DNA from: Macrobrachium rosenbergii
Taxonomy: Eukaryota; Arthropoda; Malacostraca; Decapoda; Palaemonidae
Assembly: GCF_040412425.1 (NCBI RefSeq)
Contig: NC_089766.1
Span: 49,530,797-49,594,796 of the forward strand
Direction: 5' to 3'
DNA: 64,000 nucleotides
Shown: piece by piece, positions 1 to 11,985 of the stretch
Layout of the letters: each line of letters starts with the position of its first letter
Numbering within the stretch: the first letter of the stretch is position 1
The notes under the pieces: generated by a model
Told to the model about the DNA's origin: nothing
Seen by the model: only the letters and a program-made list of their open reading frames with translations
The model's database searches: none
Position numbers and translations under genes: made by a program

Positions 1-497
1 TCGTTCTTTGTTTATATTTCGAGGGAGTTGCCATGTTGTAAATACTGTTATTGTCTCCTAACACTAAAGTTTTTGCGATTTTGTCCCCAAAGTGTTTCCA
101 GCTGTCACGTTTAAGTTTTATACTAAACTGAATTTTTTGAAATGCGCAAAATGTTACTGGGAACAAGTCTAAAAGACCGCTAATTTAATGAGCAAGTTTC
201 AACAACAAAATGTTTGTGAGGCAAGGTAGACTGAATAACAGATAGTGACAGATAAATCAACAAACAAGTAAATGCACACAAACAAACAGCAATACAATTA
301 TTCGGACAGACTTCGGGCACAGAAATCGTCCCCGGAAAAGTGAAAGATGAGACTGGTGCCCACCGGTGTCTGGCAATCCAGAATACCCAGGTGGCTGGCT
401 GGTTTAGACCTTCCGGTGAGCCGAGTTCGCTAAAAGACCCAATCCTCTCGGAGATAGTCCCGGAACGCCCGAGAGGTACACCGCTCTTTATTGTCAG
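1..497. other. unannotated unique DNA
   Basis: No gene, RNA or repeat family recognised. The sequence is of ordinary composition and has no long open frame. It ends at the target-site duplication of the family A retroposon. Confidence 0.5.
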
Positions 498-845
498 ACG
501 GAAGCCATAACCCCCTTAGCGGGGTAGTGCCGTCAGTGCGTCTCATGCGGTGCACTGTAGGCGTTAATTAAGGTTCTTCGTAGCGTGCCTTCGGCCCCTA
601 GTTGCAACCCCTTTCTTTCCTTTTACGGTACCTCCTTTCATATTCACTTTCCTCCATCTTACTTTCCACCCTCTCCTAACAATTGATTCATAGTGCAACT
701 GCTTTGAGGTTTTCCTCCTGTTACACCTTACAAACCTTTTACTGTCAATTTCTGTTTCAGCGCTGAGTGACCTCGTAGGTCCCCAGTGCTTGAGCTTTGG
801 CCTAAATTCTATATTCAATTTAATTCAATTCAACGGAAGCCATAA
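498..845 (+). mobile_element. Family A SINE-like retroposon, copy 1 (with target-site duplication)
   Basis: This is the best-preserved of about 16 copies of a roughly 300-bp dispersed family. The body (511-832) is flanked by a perfect 13-bp direct repeat, ACGGAAGCCATAA, at 498-510 and 833-845, which is direct evidence of insertion by target-primed reverse transcription. It begins with a short C-run/G-run hairpin, passes through a block with CCTTCGGCCCCTAG and a block with GCGCTGATGACC-like sequence, and ends in an A/T-rich tail of repeated AATTC-like units. A degenerate Pol III A box (TAGTGCCGTCAGTG) and B box (GGTTCTT) may lie in the first 80 bp, but tRNA ancestry is only an inference. It encodes no protein; the minus-strand frame through it is incidental. 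Confidence 0.85.
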
Positions 846-977
846 TTAGGTTAAAAGGATGATGGGATCTTTGGGTCAACACCGTTTGTTAGCCTTTTTT
901 TTTTCCAGCTATATTTCTCTGATACATAATCTGGCTTTCTGGTACGACGATGAACGGAAGGGGCGTTGGTATTTTGG

Positions 978-1019
978 TAGAATAGAATAGATAGAATATA
1001 GAATTTAGGCCCAAGGCCG
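978..1019 (-). mobile_element. Family A retroposon, 3' tail fragment
   Basis: About 40 bp matching only the 3' end of family A (GGCCTAAATTCTATATTC read on the minus strand, followed by AATAG-type tail units). It is a severely 5'-truncated copy in the less common orientation. Confidence 0.5.
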
Positions 1020-1879
1020 TGAAATAATTTCTTTTTGGAAATCGATAATACTGAAGGAATAATTCAACTTTTTTATGTACAAAATATTAAAAGTGTCGTA
1101 ACGTACATTCAGACTCAAGAAGAATGACTGCCAAGGAAAAATTACTCTATATTGAAAAATGATGACTAATAACATTCCATAGGAATTAGAATGTTTTTAA
1201 ACTGCCTGCGCATTCTGAAACAAATTCTTCTAGGTATTTAATGTCAAAAACCCATATGGTATGGCCTGGGCTTGCGAAGCTCTTTACCCACTGATCTCCT
1301 GTTTCTCGTCCAAAATGAGTATCCTCACACATCCAGGAACGTCAGAAAGTACCAAATCAATCACCCACTCAAGTATGACATTTATTGTTGTCCATCAGAC
1401 CTGAAGGAAGTAGGGTCCTTCAGTTTTGAAGAAGAGAATTCCGTCTGATGTTATGGTCAGTGAACCGGGAAGCCGCTTCTGTTCTTCCCTCAACGGCATA
1501 ATCTGTTTTCCCTGTTTGTAGTGGCAATTTCTTTTTTCATTTTTTCACTGCTCGCCTTTATACGATGAAGAATAATAACAGTTAATGATAGTGTAAGATT
1601 AAGTGCTTTCAGACATCATCGTTAAATTTCTGTAGCCTTGGATATAAATCAAATGAGGTTTAATTGTGATAACACGAGGTGAACTGAAAACGATTTCGGA
1701 AGGACACAGTTATTTCTGGTGAACTGACTCAGAACCCGTACTCCCCTATGAAACTGAAGTGGATCTGTAATGAAAATGAGATGAATTGTTGCTTTTTGCT
1801 TAGTATACTTGGAATAGGTAGGGCTCAATGGGTTAGAAATGTGGTGTGAAGGTTAGCTAAGATGAAAAGGTTGAGCATA
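1020..1879. other. unannotated unique DNA
   Basis: A/T-rich DNA with no long frames, no recognised repeat family and no splice-bounded coding segment that I can support. Confidence 0.45.
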
Positions 1880-2140
1880 TTAATTTTAGACGGTTTGGTC
1901 GTATGGAGAGAATGGAAGACGACAGGTAACTGGAAAGATTATATCATTTTGAAACGTTGGGAGGAGGGAGGGGGCGCCGAGACAGTGCTGGCTAGATTAG
2001 AAAGAGTTGTTAGAACAGAAGATTGTTTGATTGAATACTAGTGTGTTAGTGTAGGGATGAATGGCTATGTGAGAGTGTCGACATACCGCTGATGAGTCCC
2101 CTCTGTAGGTCTGAGAAGTCGCTGGCGCTATGAAAGTTTA
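1880..2140 (+). pseudogene. LINE reverse-transcriptase C-terminal remnant
   Basis: Plus-strand translation across several stops and frameshifts gives a stretch reading R-F-G-R-M-E-R-M-E-D-D-R, followed by G-G-G-R-G-R-R. That resembles the FGHVERM-D-R then GRRGRP arrangement at the end of many arthropod non-LTR reverse-transcriptase ORFs, where a product mentioning endonuclease-reverse transcriptase is usual. A second remnant of the same family lies at 12745-13270 with the same WFGHV-R-M-E-D-D motif. No intact frame survives. Family assignment is from motif recall, not a search. Confidence 0.5.
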
Positions 2141-2694
2141 TGATCTCTTGTATTCAACGCTAACTCGGAAATAGAAGGGTGAACGTAAAATTCCATTTTG
2201 TCAAATTTGTCAATGAAACCGTCCCATCCCAAAAGATATACCTTATTAACAAAAGAATAAGACTGATGTTTACCATCACAATATTTATTGGTATTGATAA
2301 TAATTCAATATTTTTCTTCCCTTTGCAGGTAATGTTGTTTTCCTGAATTTGCAACACCAGTTTCGATCGGAAATAGGTATTTATATTAGTTATATATCTT
2401 TTCTGTTCATAACTCCCCAAAACCAATATAGGGTTTTTAAGAACTCTGGTGACGTCTAGAATTTAACTTTGATTAGTAATGATTGTGGGTTATTCTCGTC
2501 ATCTTTTGGAGGACTGCAGAGTAGTCCGCATAGTTTTTGTTAAGGATATGAAATTACAAGTTTTTGTTTTATATATATGTATACTGTACAGTATATATAT
2601 ATATATATGTATGTATATGTGTAATTTTAACAAATGTGATTAACTTCTTGCAATTTTTCAATTTTCTGTAGAGTCGTCTTCCTAAGTATGATAA
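2141..2694. other. unannotated DNA
   Basis: An 88-codon minus-strand frame (2160-2426) has no recognisable domain, no splice support and low-complexity hydrophobic composition, so I do not call it. The rest grades into an AT microsatellite. Confidence 0.4.
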
Positions 2695-2698
2695 TATA

Positions 2699-2782
<84 letters not shown>

Positions 2783-2830
2783 ATATATATATGTATGTAT
2801 AAGTATATATATATTATATATATAATACAC

Positions 2831-2924
<94 letters not shown>

Positions 2925-2927
2925 TAA
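2695..2927. repeat. (TA)n microsatellite, interrupted
   Basis: Two long TA runs are separated by a short imperfect TA/TG stretch near 2780-2825. The open frames through it encode only alternating I/Y and are artefacts. Confidence 0.95.
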
Positions 2928-3260
2928 AATTTTGAATTTGAAATTATTTCCTCTTTTCTTCCTTCAGAGTTTGCATACCATGTTTTAAGCTTTATCATCT
3001 GGCTTCATTTGGCTAAGAACTTTTATTGATATTATTACGAAATAATATCAATTGAGAGACGTCTGTATCTCGTGCTTGGAAAACTGTGTCCTCCTATAAG
3101 GAATCCCACTTCCCTTTCATTCTAGAGGGAGAGCAAGATAATAATATCACCTGCTACGAAGGGGGGATAATGTCTGCCATTAAGATTCACAGGCGAATGA
3201 CAGACGAGAAGAATTCCACCGAAAGTTTACAATTGACGGAATCTTCAGCGAATAGCTTTT

Positions 3261-3318
3261 GGAGGAGGAGGAGGAGGAGGAGGAGGAGGAGGAGGAGGAG
3301 GAAGAAGAAGAAGAAGAG
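3261..3318 (+). repeat. (GGA)n/(GAA)n triplet tract
   Basis: About 14 GGA units grade into GAA units. The polyarginine/polylysine run it would encode sits in a 94-codon frame with no other support. Confidence 0.9.
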
Positions 3319-3489
3319 TGCCCGTCATGATGGTACCATTAATTTTTTCTCTTTTATCTCCGAAGCATAATTTATGGGAGTTGTTAAGGAACTAATTAGA
3401 GTTAGGAGCCTCTTAATTGCCTCCGCAGTGCCAATAAAGATTTACTTTAAATAATAGGCCTCGGTGCGAAGCCATTATGGAAGATAAGG

Positions 3490-3926
3490 GCTCTGAGCTC
3501 ACCTGGCGGAGGCATCGCCAAACCCCCCTCCTCCCCTCAGCGCTCAGCATCACCTGTGGCCGTCGTCGCTCGTTCCTTCAGCAGCGTTGCTACGTAGCAT
3601 TTAGGTCTCCGAGCCCGTGCCTTACCGCGCTCGGAACGCGATGGCATTGACCTGCCCCAGTTGATTGTGGCTTCACCGTTGCTCCTGCGATGGTGACAGC
3701 GTGATGTCACCTCAGGTTGTTCTGAACAGGATACACAAACAAGCCCCACTTGGGGGACTCCTCCTCCTCCTCCTCCTCCTTCCTCCGAGCCCGAGCCCCT
3801 TCCTTCCTTCCTCGCATCCTGCAGGGGTCCCCCGGAGTCTGTCCGTGCCGTAACGCCCTAGGCTCCCTCCCTGCTAACTAGCCGTGATAGTAGGTTGAAG
3901 AGCGGTATAGGTGCGGCTGGTATCAG
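3490..3926 (+). promoter_or_regulatory. GC-rich, CpG-dense island with a consensus splice donor at its edge
   Basis: This ~440-bp stretch stands out from the A/T-rich surroundings: it is non-repetitive apart from a (CTC)n tract near 3763-3782 and holds many CpG dinucleotides, including GTCGTCGCTCG and ACCGCGCTCGGAACGCG. It ends in TATCAG|GTAAGG, a strong 5' splice-site consensus at 3926/3927. A pyrimidine tract ending in CTGCAG at 3823 would make an acceptor. All three plus frames between 3824 and 3926 contain stops, so any exon there would be non-coding. A promoter with a 5' UTR exon is one explanation; a chance GC-rich patch is another. Confidence 0.35.
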
Positions 3927-4023
3927 GTAAGGTGTGAGAAGCTGTGTTAACGATCACTCGGACAGGTAGCTAGGCCGGTAATTAACGTCTCCGCTGGACT
4001 CTAATGTGGCTTCGACGGCTATG

Positions 4024-4024
<1 letters not shown>

Positions 4025-4061
<37 letters not shown>

Positions 4062-4101
4062 ACTAATTTTGGGCTTAGGAGGCATTTCAGCTGTGGCATT
4101 C

Positions 4102-4151
<50 letters not shown>
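4025..4151. repeat. (GA)n ... (TC)n inverted microsatellite pair
   Basis: A GA tract (about 4025-4058) and a TC tract (about 4105-4151) are separated by some 46 bp of unique sequence. They are complementary and could form a hairpin. The long frames across both strands are R/E and L/S artefacts. Confidence 0.9.
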
Positions 4152-4153
<2 letters not shown>

Positions 4154-4649
4154 TGTCAGCGACACACCTTGTAGCCGACAGGAAAACGTATGCTTTCCAG
4201 ATTAACTTTGCACAAGATAAAACATCGCCCCATCTCGGGGTCGATAAGGAAGAACGCATCAGTTGCAGTCGTCGTTTACTTGCAATAAATAATTCAAGGC
4301 TCGCTTTTAGAATCCGGGTTTCGTTTCTCTTCTTCATTTATCCTTTATTTGATTACTTAAGGCAAGGCGATTTAACCCCCTACACAATTTCATTCTTAAT
4401 GAGGAAGGAAAAATTCACCCGACATTACTCAAAAAAGGAAAAAAATTCGATAATATAACCTCCTGAAAGATGAATGATTATGGGGCTCGGTAGACGATGG
4501 AAGCATTTGCATAATTCCCAAGCTAAATATATATATTTATAGCTAAATAACACATTGTCTGGTCTCTTTATATTTTATAACAATGATGTGAATCAAGGGA
4601 GAAGTCCTTGTGATGGAAAATTAGACGTCTGCCGCTTTATGTACCTAAA

Positions 4650-4680
4650 CACACACACGCACACACAAAATACATACGTG

Positions 4681-4748
<68 letters not shown>

Positions 4749-4914
4749 CTGTATATACGATGTATATATACACACATGTATAACTGATTCACAAAAACTA
4801 TGGAATGTGATGAATATATAAATAAAAGCAAATGGCACGAAGGAAAGTGAAACAACGGCTTTATTTGTATGCATACATACATACATACATACTGTACATA
4901 TATACATACACACG

Positions 4915-4990
<76 letters not shown>
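4650..4990. repeat. (CA)n/(TA)n compound microsatellites
   Basis: CA then TA runs lie at 4650-4742, a ~170-bp unique spacer follows, then CATA, CA and TA runs at 4870-4988. All overlapping frames are low-complexity I/Y/C/V/H/T artefacts. Confidence 0.9.
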
Positions 4991-4991
<1 letters not shown>

Positions 4992-6011
4992 TATATCTTT
5001 TCATTTCACTGAATAATCACTGTAATCATTTCCCAATTAACGAATTTCTGTTGAATATAAAAATATATGCCTTGCTCCTTCTTATCCTCATCATCTAAAC
5101 GTCACTTGACACTTACTGTAAAGAATTAATTTTCCTTATTAAAATATATTACGGCTCTGGTAATTGCTCTTTCACATTCAGATATAGTGGTCTCCTTGTC
5201 CGAATTTAACGATTGCTTGGAGTGCCTTAGCATGCAACTCCATATCACAAGCGCATAAAATTTTCATTGCGCCAGTTACTAAGATGATACAGTAACAGTT
5301 CCCGAAGTCCAGAGGTTTCTTTACAGCTTGTAGGAGCCGTCTAAATGTTCTGTCAACTCTGTGAATTTAAGGTCAGTTTGCGTTATGAACGATATTGCCA
5401 GAGTAGATCGATCTCTCATTAGGATTCCTCGCGTATTTCCGCTCTGATGTTATCACCTTTTCCTAACTCCTTCAAATTCATTTCTTGAGATTCCTGACAC
5501 TGTTTTTCCTTAAACAGCTGTTTTATTTTCTGCTTCCTCGCCTCCGTTCTTTATATGTATTACTCATTTCCTTTCTTTTGCATTTTTGGGTATTTCCTCG
5601 GTTGATTTGTGTTTTTCGGATGACTTCAATATACCCGTTCCACGAAGCTTTCGTATCCACGAACAGCTGTTAATCACCTCGATGCTCCTCCACTACTTTC
5701 ACTTCCAGTGATGTCTCCTTGCCACCATACACTTGATTCCGTCCCAGCTTTTATCATATCCCACGCAGCTGCCAGGCAGTTGCCTAATAATGTCCTTCTG
5801 TAGCTCATTTCTCAATTGTTTATGCCACACTGCTCTTGTAGCTCTCCATTATTACCTAGTTTAGCGTGTACTCTACATTATCATGCTACCACTAACCCCT
5901 TTAGTAATTCTGAATCGTCTCGCCGTTCAGAATGTATAATTGCTCATAGGCGACCATGTGATTGTTCGCTGGTGATTTTATATTCAGCCCTCACGTTTGT
6001 CGACATATGCG
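4991..6011. other. unannotated DNA
   Basis: About 1 kb of ordinary DNA. Frames at 5485-5673 and 5816-6187 have no recognisable domain, and the second runs into the family B element, so neither is called. Confidence 0.4.
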
Positions 6012-6402
6012 TTTTAGTTTTCTGTAAAAGAAATCTATTGTGCCGGCTTTGTCTGTCCGTCCGCCCTCAGATCTTAAAAACTGCTGAGGCTAGAGGGCTG
6101 CATATTGTTATGTTAATCATCCACCCTCCAGTCATCAAACATACCAAATGGCAGCTCTCTAGCCTCAGTAGTTTTTATTTTATTTAAGGTTAAAGTTAGC
6201 TATAATCATGCATCTGGCAACGATATAGGACAGGCCGCCACCGGGCCGTTGTTTAAGATTCGTGGACCGCAGCTCATACAGCATTATGCCGAGACCACCG
6301 AAAGATAGATTCTTATTTCGGTGGCCTTGATTATACGCTGTAGCGGCTGTAAAGAAAACTCGATTGCACCGAAGAAACTTCGGCGCATTTTTTACTTGTT
6401 TC
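6012..6402 (+). mobile_element. Family B hairpin-chain element, copy 1
   Basis: This is one of six copies of a ~350-400 bp family. Landmarks in order are TTTTAGTTTTCTGTAAAAGA, a CTGTCCGTCCGCCCTCAG block, a long imperfect hairpin around CTGAGGCTAGAGGGCTGC and its complement (about 6090-6170), a GCCACCGGGCC-like block, and a terminal hairpin GAAGAAACTTCGGCGC followed by ATTTTTTACTTGTT. The ends are not inverted repeats of each other. The distal hairpin plus short 3' tail recalls non-autonomous Helitrons, but the expected CTRR end is not clearly met, so the class is unresolved. It is non-coding. Confidence 0.7.
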
Positions 6403-6688
6403 TGTATTGTCTCAATCACGTATTTGCGGACACAATTTTGTTCTGCAAAACAAAATTGACTTCGTTGTTTTCTCCGCGTCTGCTACTGCACTCCGCTTTC
6501 AAAGTAAGATTGAGGCACTGATATGTTACGACGCAGGAGTTTCCACTCCCTAATTATTCGCTCACGTTAATGAGACGTGTAAGTGATATCATTTATTTTT
6601 ATAACATCAGAATTACCTGTAGCCGCTGCCGAATTTAATGCAGTTATTCAGCATCTCTTCTCCTTCCCTTTATAGATGATCATGTCTA

Positions 6689-6693
<5 letters not shown>

Positions 6694-6752
<59 letters not shown>
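6694..6752. repeat. (AT)n microsatellite
   Basis: About 29 AT units. Confidence 0.95.
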
Positions 6753-6760
<8 letters not shown>

Positions 6761-6804
6761 TATCTTATAAGCAATTATATCATGATTATATATATAGTTT
6801 CGGT

Positions 6805-7290
6805 TTGCAACACACTCCGTATCCATTTATTCCAAACACTGTATAATTTTCATCTGCTCCTCTGAAGACGATCTGATATCTTAATATTGTTGCTTCCATT
6901 TATATATTCGTACTATCAGAGATCTGGTTGAGCGTGTTATCGTTTTTCGTTGTGGAGCAAATTATATTGTCTCCTGATTTTCCAAACTATCCAGCAGTTT
7001 CCAGCCTTCCAGCCTTCCAGCAGGATGACGTCCCGACCCCGTCCATTTATTCCAAACACTGTACCAATTTTCATCTGCTCCTCTGAAGACGATCTGATAT
7101 CTTAATGGCCTTGTTGCTTCCACCGTTTAATTGCATATTCGTCCTATCAGAGATCTGGTTGAGCGTGTTATTAAGCGTTTTCGTTGTGGAGCAAATTGCC
7201 GACGCGGCAGTTGTCTCCTGCGCGGTGCTTTCCAGCCACTATCCAGCACGCTTCCAGCCTTCCAGCCTTCCAGCGGGATGACGTCTCTGG
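6805..7290. repeat. diverged direct duplication of ~220-240 bp
   Basis: About 6820-7030 and 7040-7290 are the same sequence: TCCATTTATTCCAAACACTG, then GAAGACGATCTGATATCTTA, then GATCTGGTTGAGCGTGTTAT, ending in the triple CCTTCCAGCCTTCCAGC and GGATGACGTC. Point substitutions are few, but copy 1 lacks several short G/C-containing blocks present in copy 2, for example GCCGACGCGGCAG and GCGCGGTGC. This looks like a tandem duplication or an assembly artefact. Confidence 0.8.
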
Positions 7291-7513
7291 AGCTGTTATC
7301 TCTCACTGAGCAGGTGATACTCCGAGACATGATAGGTGTTGATGAACATCCATTCAGAATAACTATTTAGATGGATGTGTAGTTGACGTAATTGATGACA
7401 GCCTGGCATATAGATTAGCGGAGGTCTTTGTTGCCTACGGTTGCATGCGGTATATATATACTCGTAAATACGTGTTTATGTGTAAAGCTCTAATCTTATG
7501 CATGTAAACATAT

Positions 7514-7532
7514 ATGTATGTATGTATGTATG

Positions 7533-7609
<77 letters not shown>

Positions 7610-7926
7610 TTTCTCTTTAATATCTGTATTGAGCTGAGGTTTAATTTACGAATTAAATTCTTGTCTTGTGTTCAGCAGGTGTTACTCTTAACCACACAGG
7701 GTGGCTAATGATCTCCATCAGAATGGACGTTCTGGGAATCTGGTTTTAATTGCTGACAGCCTCCACAAGATGAACTGGTAATTTTTGTACAGTATAATTA
7801 ATACATACATGTACGATTATATAATCCCTAAACTTATTATTTTATATATTCATACATACACTATTTATATGTATATAAACATATATATATATATGCTGTT
7901 TATATATATATATATATATATATATA
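7514..7926. repeat. (TATG)n/(TA)n microsatellites
   Basis: A TATG run followed by a long TA run lies at 7514-7607. After ~180 bp of unique DNA, shorter TA runs occur between 7850 and 7926. Confidence 0.9.
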
Positions 7927-8426
7927 AATTAGGGCTATTTTTGTTGAAATATTTTCCATTCCATTCCCTTGTTAAGACAGAATTCCATCTAATAAAAGGA
8001 GTCCCTTAAAAACCCTGTCAAAACCACTAGAAAATTAATGCTATATTTCAGAGACCAACTGTCTCCCTCTTTCAGGCAAGTATATTTTTGAAAGTAAGAA
8101 ATTACAGAAAGGCGGTATTCATCACTCAAGAGTTCCAGAGGTCAAGTGATCCCTTACATTACTCCAGTTGATAGCTTCTTAATCTTATGTGCTTAATCTG
8201 TTCTTAGATCCTGGAAGATTTTATCTATAAATAATATCTTTCTTATCCCCCAGGCTCCTTTTGAAATGGTTCATCTTTTTCTTTTCAGTTTGATCAGGAA
8301 TTCATTGCTCCATTCTACCATCTGGCTTTTTGAACTCTACTCAATTGCTGCTACAAATTATACGTGACAAATTCCAGTTTATCCTGTGGTTATGGTTATT
8401 TATGTGGTTAAAAATAGCTGAGCTCT
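7927..8426. other. unannotated DNA
   Basis: Ordinary sequence up to the start of the minisatellite. Nothing recognised. Confidence 0.4.
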
Positions 8427-9794
8427 GGATGGAATAACGTCCATTTCTGGATGGAAGAACGTCCATTTCCGGGTGGAATAATGTCCATTTCCGGATGGAA
8501 TAACGTCCATTTCCAGATGGAATAACGTCCATTTCTGGATGGAATAACGTCCATTTCGGATGGAATAACGTCCATTTCCAGGGTCATGGAATAACGTCCA
8601 GTTGATAGATGGAATAACGTCCATTCTGTGGTTGGAATAAAATCCATTTCCGGATGGAATAATCGTTTTTCATTTTTGATGGAATAACGTCCATTTCTGG
8701 ATGGAATAACGTCCAAATTTCGGATGGAATAACGTCCATTTATCGGATGGAATAACGTCCATTTCCGGATGGAATAACGTCCATTTCTGGATGGAATAAC
8801 GTCCATTTCTGGATGGAAGAACGTCCATTTCCGGATGGAATAACGTCCATTTCCAGATGGAATAACGTCCATTTCTGGATGGAATAACGTCCATTTCCGG
8901 ATGGAATAACGTCCATTTCCAGATGGAATAACGTCCATTTCTGGATGGAATAACGTCCATTTCCGGATGGAATAACGTCCATTTCCGGATGGAATAACGT
9001 CCATTTCTGGATGGAATAACGTCCATTTCTGGATGGAATAACGTCCATTTCTGGATGGAATAATGGCCATTCCTGGTTGGAATAACGTCCATCTCTGGAT
9101 GGAATAACGTCCATTTCTGGATGGAATAACGTCCATTTCCGGATGGAATAACGTCCATTTCTGGATGGAATAACGTCCACTTCTGGATGAAATAACGTTC
9201 ATTTCCGGAGGAATAACAGCCATTTCCGGATGGAATAATGTCCATTTCTGGATGGAATAACGGCCATTTCTGGATGGAATAACGTCCATTTCCGGATGGA
9301 ATAACGTCCATTTCCGGATGGAATAACGTCCATTTCCGGATGGAAAACGTCCATTTCTGGATGGAATAACGTCCATTTCTGGATGGAATAACGGCCATTT
9401 CTAGTTGGAACAATGTCCATTTCCGGATGGAATAACGTCCATTTCCGGATGGAATAACGGCCATTTCCGGATGGAATAACGTCCATTTCCGGATGGAATA
9501 ACGTCCATTTCCGGATGGAATAACGTCCATTTCCGGATGGAATAACGTCCATTTCCGGATGGAATAACGTCCATTTCTGGATGGAATAACGTCCATTTCC
9601 GGATGGAATAACGTCCATTTCCGGATGGAATAACGTCCATTTCCGGATGGAATAACGTCCATTTCCGGATGGAATAACGTCCATTTCCGGATGGAATAAC
9701 GTCCATTTCCGGATGGAATAACAGCCATGTCTGGATGGAATAATGGTCATTTCTGGATGGAACAACGTCCATTTCCGGATGGAATAACGTTCCA
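8427..9794. repeat. 22-bp minisatellite, about 60 copies
   Basis: The unit is GGATGGAATAACGTCCATTT plus CC/CT/CA, 22 bp long. The central part ATGGA-ATAACG-TCCAT is a small inverted repeat. Because 22 is not a multiple of 3, three units (66 bp) encode one 22-residue peptide and all three minus-strand frames stay open and give the same peptide rotated. That explains the 146-352 codon frames here; I do not regard them as genes. Copies at the left end (about 8570-8760) are more diverged and have indels, while 9420-9720 is nearly perfect, indicating recent homogenisation there. Confidence 0.95.
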
Positions 9795-9963
9795 GGAAGT
9801 TCTGACGCGTTTCGCCTTGGGTTAGTGACGCGCTTAGCTGCTTCGCTTGAGGCCTGTTGAAATAGTGGAAGTATTAAGCCACTATAACATTCCCTCATAA
9901 CATTTTCTGTTAATTTGCATAAAATTTAATCAAAAGTCCAAGGAAATCCGTTTATTTGTAACG

Positions 9964-9969
9964 TCATGG

Positions 9970-10023
<54 letters not shown>

Positions 10024-10310
10024 GTTATTATTATTATTATTCAGAAGATGAACCCTATTCATATGGAACAAGCTCACCGAAGGGGCCACTGACTTGAATT
10101 TCAAGCTTCCAAAGAATATTAAGGTGTTCATTAAAAAAAGGAGGAACGGGAGATAAAGGGGAATAGAGAAAGAAGAGATCTCACTCATTAAAAAAGAAAT
10201 AAAAAATAAGTTAATAAATAAATAGATAAAAATGTAAGTAAATGAGTAAAATACAAGGAGAATTGTGTTAGGGTAGCGATGCAACGCATCTTCGCTTGAG
10301 CGTTTGAAGA
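9964..10310 (-). mobile_element. Family D (AAT)n-tailed repeat, copy 1
   Basis: Read on the minus strand, an A/T-rich body begins near 10310, includes CTTGAAATTCAAG-like and GGCCCCTT blocks, and ends at CATCTTCTGA followed by (AAT)n (9969-10041). The same body occurs near 20500-20915, 39493-40110 and 46130-46376, each time joined to (AAT)n at the same point. A retroposon with a trinucleotide tail is the simplest reading. The poly-N frame is the tail and is not coding. Confidence 0.65.
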
Positions 10311-10379
10311 TTTGAAAAATTAGATAAGAAAAAATTACCTAAATGCTTCACTAGAGTCTTGGTTTGTAGTCGAGTTTAT

Positions 10380-10937
<558 letters not shown>

Positions 10938-11372
10938 ATTTCTCACAACTGAGTATGAATGCCTGCACGCGAGTCGGCAAAACATTCTCACACATACGCA
11001 CGAGATTGTAAGCAGTGGAGTTTTTCGCACAAGCGAAAAAATTCTGGTTTAGCGTTGGCATCACGTCTCTCGGTGCACTAGTACTTACTGTTTGTAAACT
11101 GGTGCTTTGAATTTTTACTGGATCTCCAGAAAAAAGCAAAGAATTCGCCACATCACTTTAGTATTGTTTAAAAAGGACTATAGCAACTTCCTTTCATTAA
11201 TACTGTATCATAGTTAAGTTAGTGACTGTACTGAGCGGGAAGATGGTGTTAGATTTCTTCGAAAAGCGTGTTTTTAGTTTTCCTACGACAGAATGACCAG
11301 TCAGTTCCTTAATATCACCATTGCCAGTTTATTTCTCTTACCCTTCTTTAACTGTAAAATCTTTTTATTGTT
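10938..11372. other. unannotated DNA
   Basis: Unique sequence between a microsatellite cluster and a retroposon. Nothing recognised. Confidence 0.4.
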
Positions 11373-11637
11373 CACATTACTTAAGGTTCTTTGCAGCGTG
11401 CCTTCGGCCCCTAGCTGCAACCCCTTTCGTTCCTTTTACTGTACCTCCTTTCGTGTTCTCTTTCTTTCATCTTACTTTCCACCTTCTCCTAACAATTGAT
11501 ATATAATGCAACTGCGAGGTTTTCCTCCTGTTACACCTTTCAAACCTTTTACTGTCAATTTCCGTTTCACCGCTGATTGATCTCATAGGTCCCAGTGCCT
11601 GGCCTTTGGCCTGAATTCTGTATTCAATTCAATTCAA
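11373..11637 (+). mobile_element. Family A retroposon, copy 2 (5' truncated)
   Basis: It starts at the ATTACTTAAGGTTCTTTGCA block, lacking the first ~70 bp, and runs to a TTCAATTCAATTCAATTC tail. The two short overlapping plus-strand frames are incidental. Confidence 0.85.
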
Positions 11638-11971
11638 TTCTGTTATTGATCATATGAGTTTCCCCGGCAAACATCTGCCTAAAATGCGCTCTCTGTAGCA
11701 TAGTGTGACCAGGATCAAGACTGTGACTGTATTATAGGTTCCTTGTCCTGTCATTTCGGACTATAGCTGCTCTGCTTCCTGCCAATTCCTTCTCACCCGT
11801 TCCTTCGAGTTTACTCTCCATTAAGTGTTCAGCTTCTATGTCTTTTTCCCTACTCCAGATTCCTCCCGCATTTTGAGAGGAAATCTTTTAGCGCGGCTCA
11901 GTGGTCTAGAAATGTGAGTCACTGTTCTAGTTATCTGTTACGTTATTTTTATTTTCCACTTGCATTAATTC
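11638..11971. other. unannotated DNA
   Basis: Unique DNA between two family A copies. No gene recognised. Confidence 0.4.
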
Positions 11972-11985
11972 TCCTTAATACTACC

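Noticed and set aside
564..818. 84-codon minus-strand frame, and similar ones at 40399-40641 and 44825-45058
   Set aside because: All are incidental frames through family A copies, shared only because the repeat is shared.
2075..2115. CTGATGAGTCC suggested a hammerhead ribozyme
   Set aside because: Stem II pairing is imperfect and the required GAAA is replaced by TGAGAA; the motif lies in a LINE remnant.
8408..9898. Long minus-strand frames of 146-352 codons
   Set aside because: They are produced by a 22-bp tandem unit whose period keeps all three frames open with the same peptide; there is no independent coding evidence.
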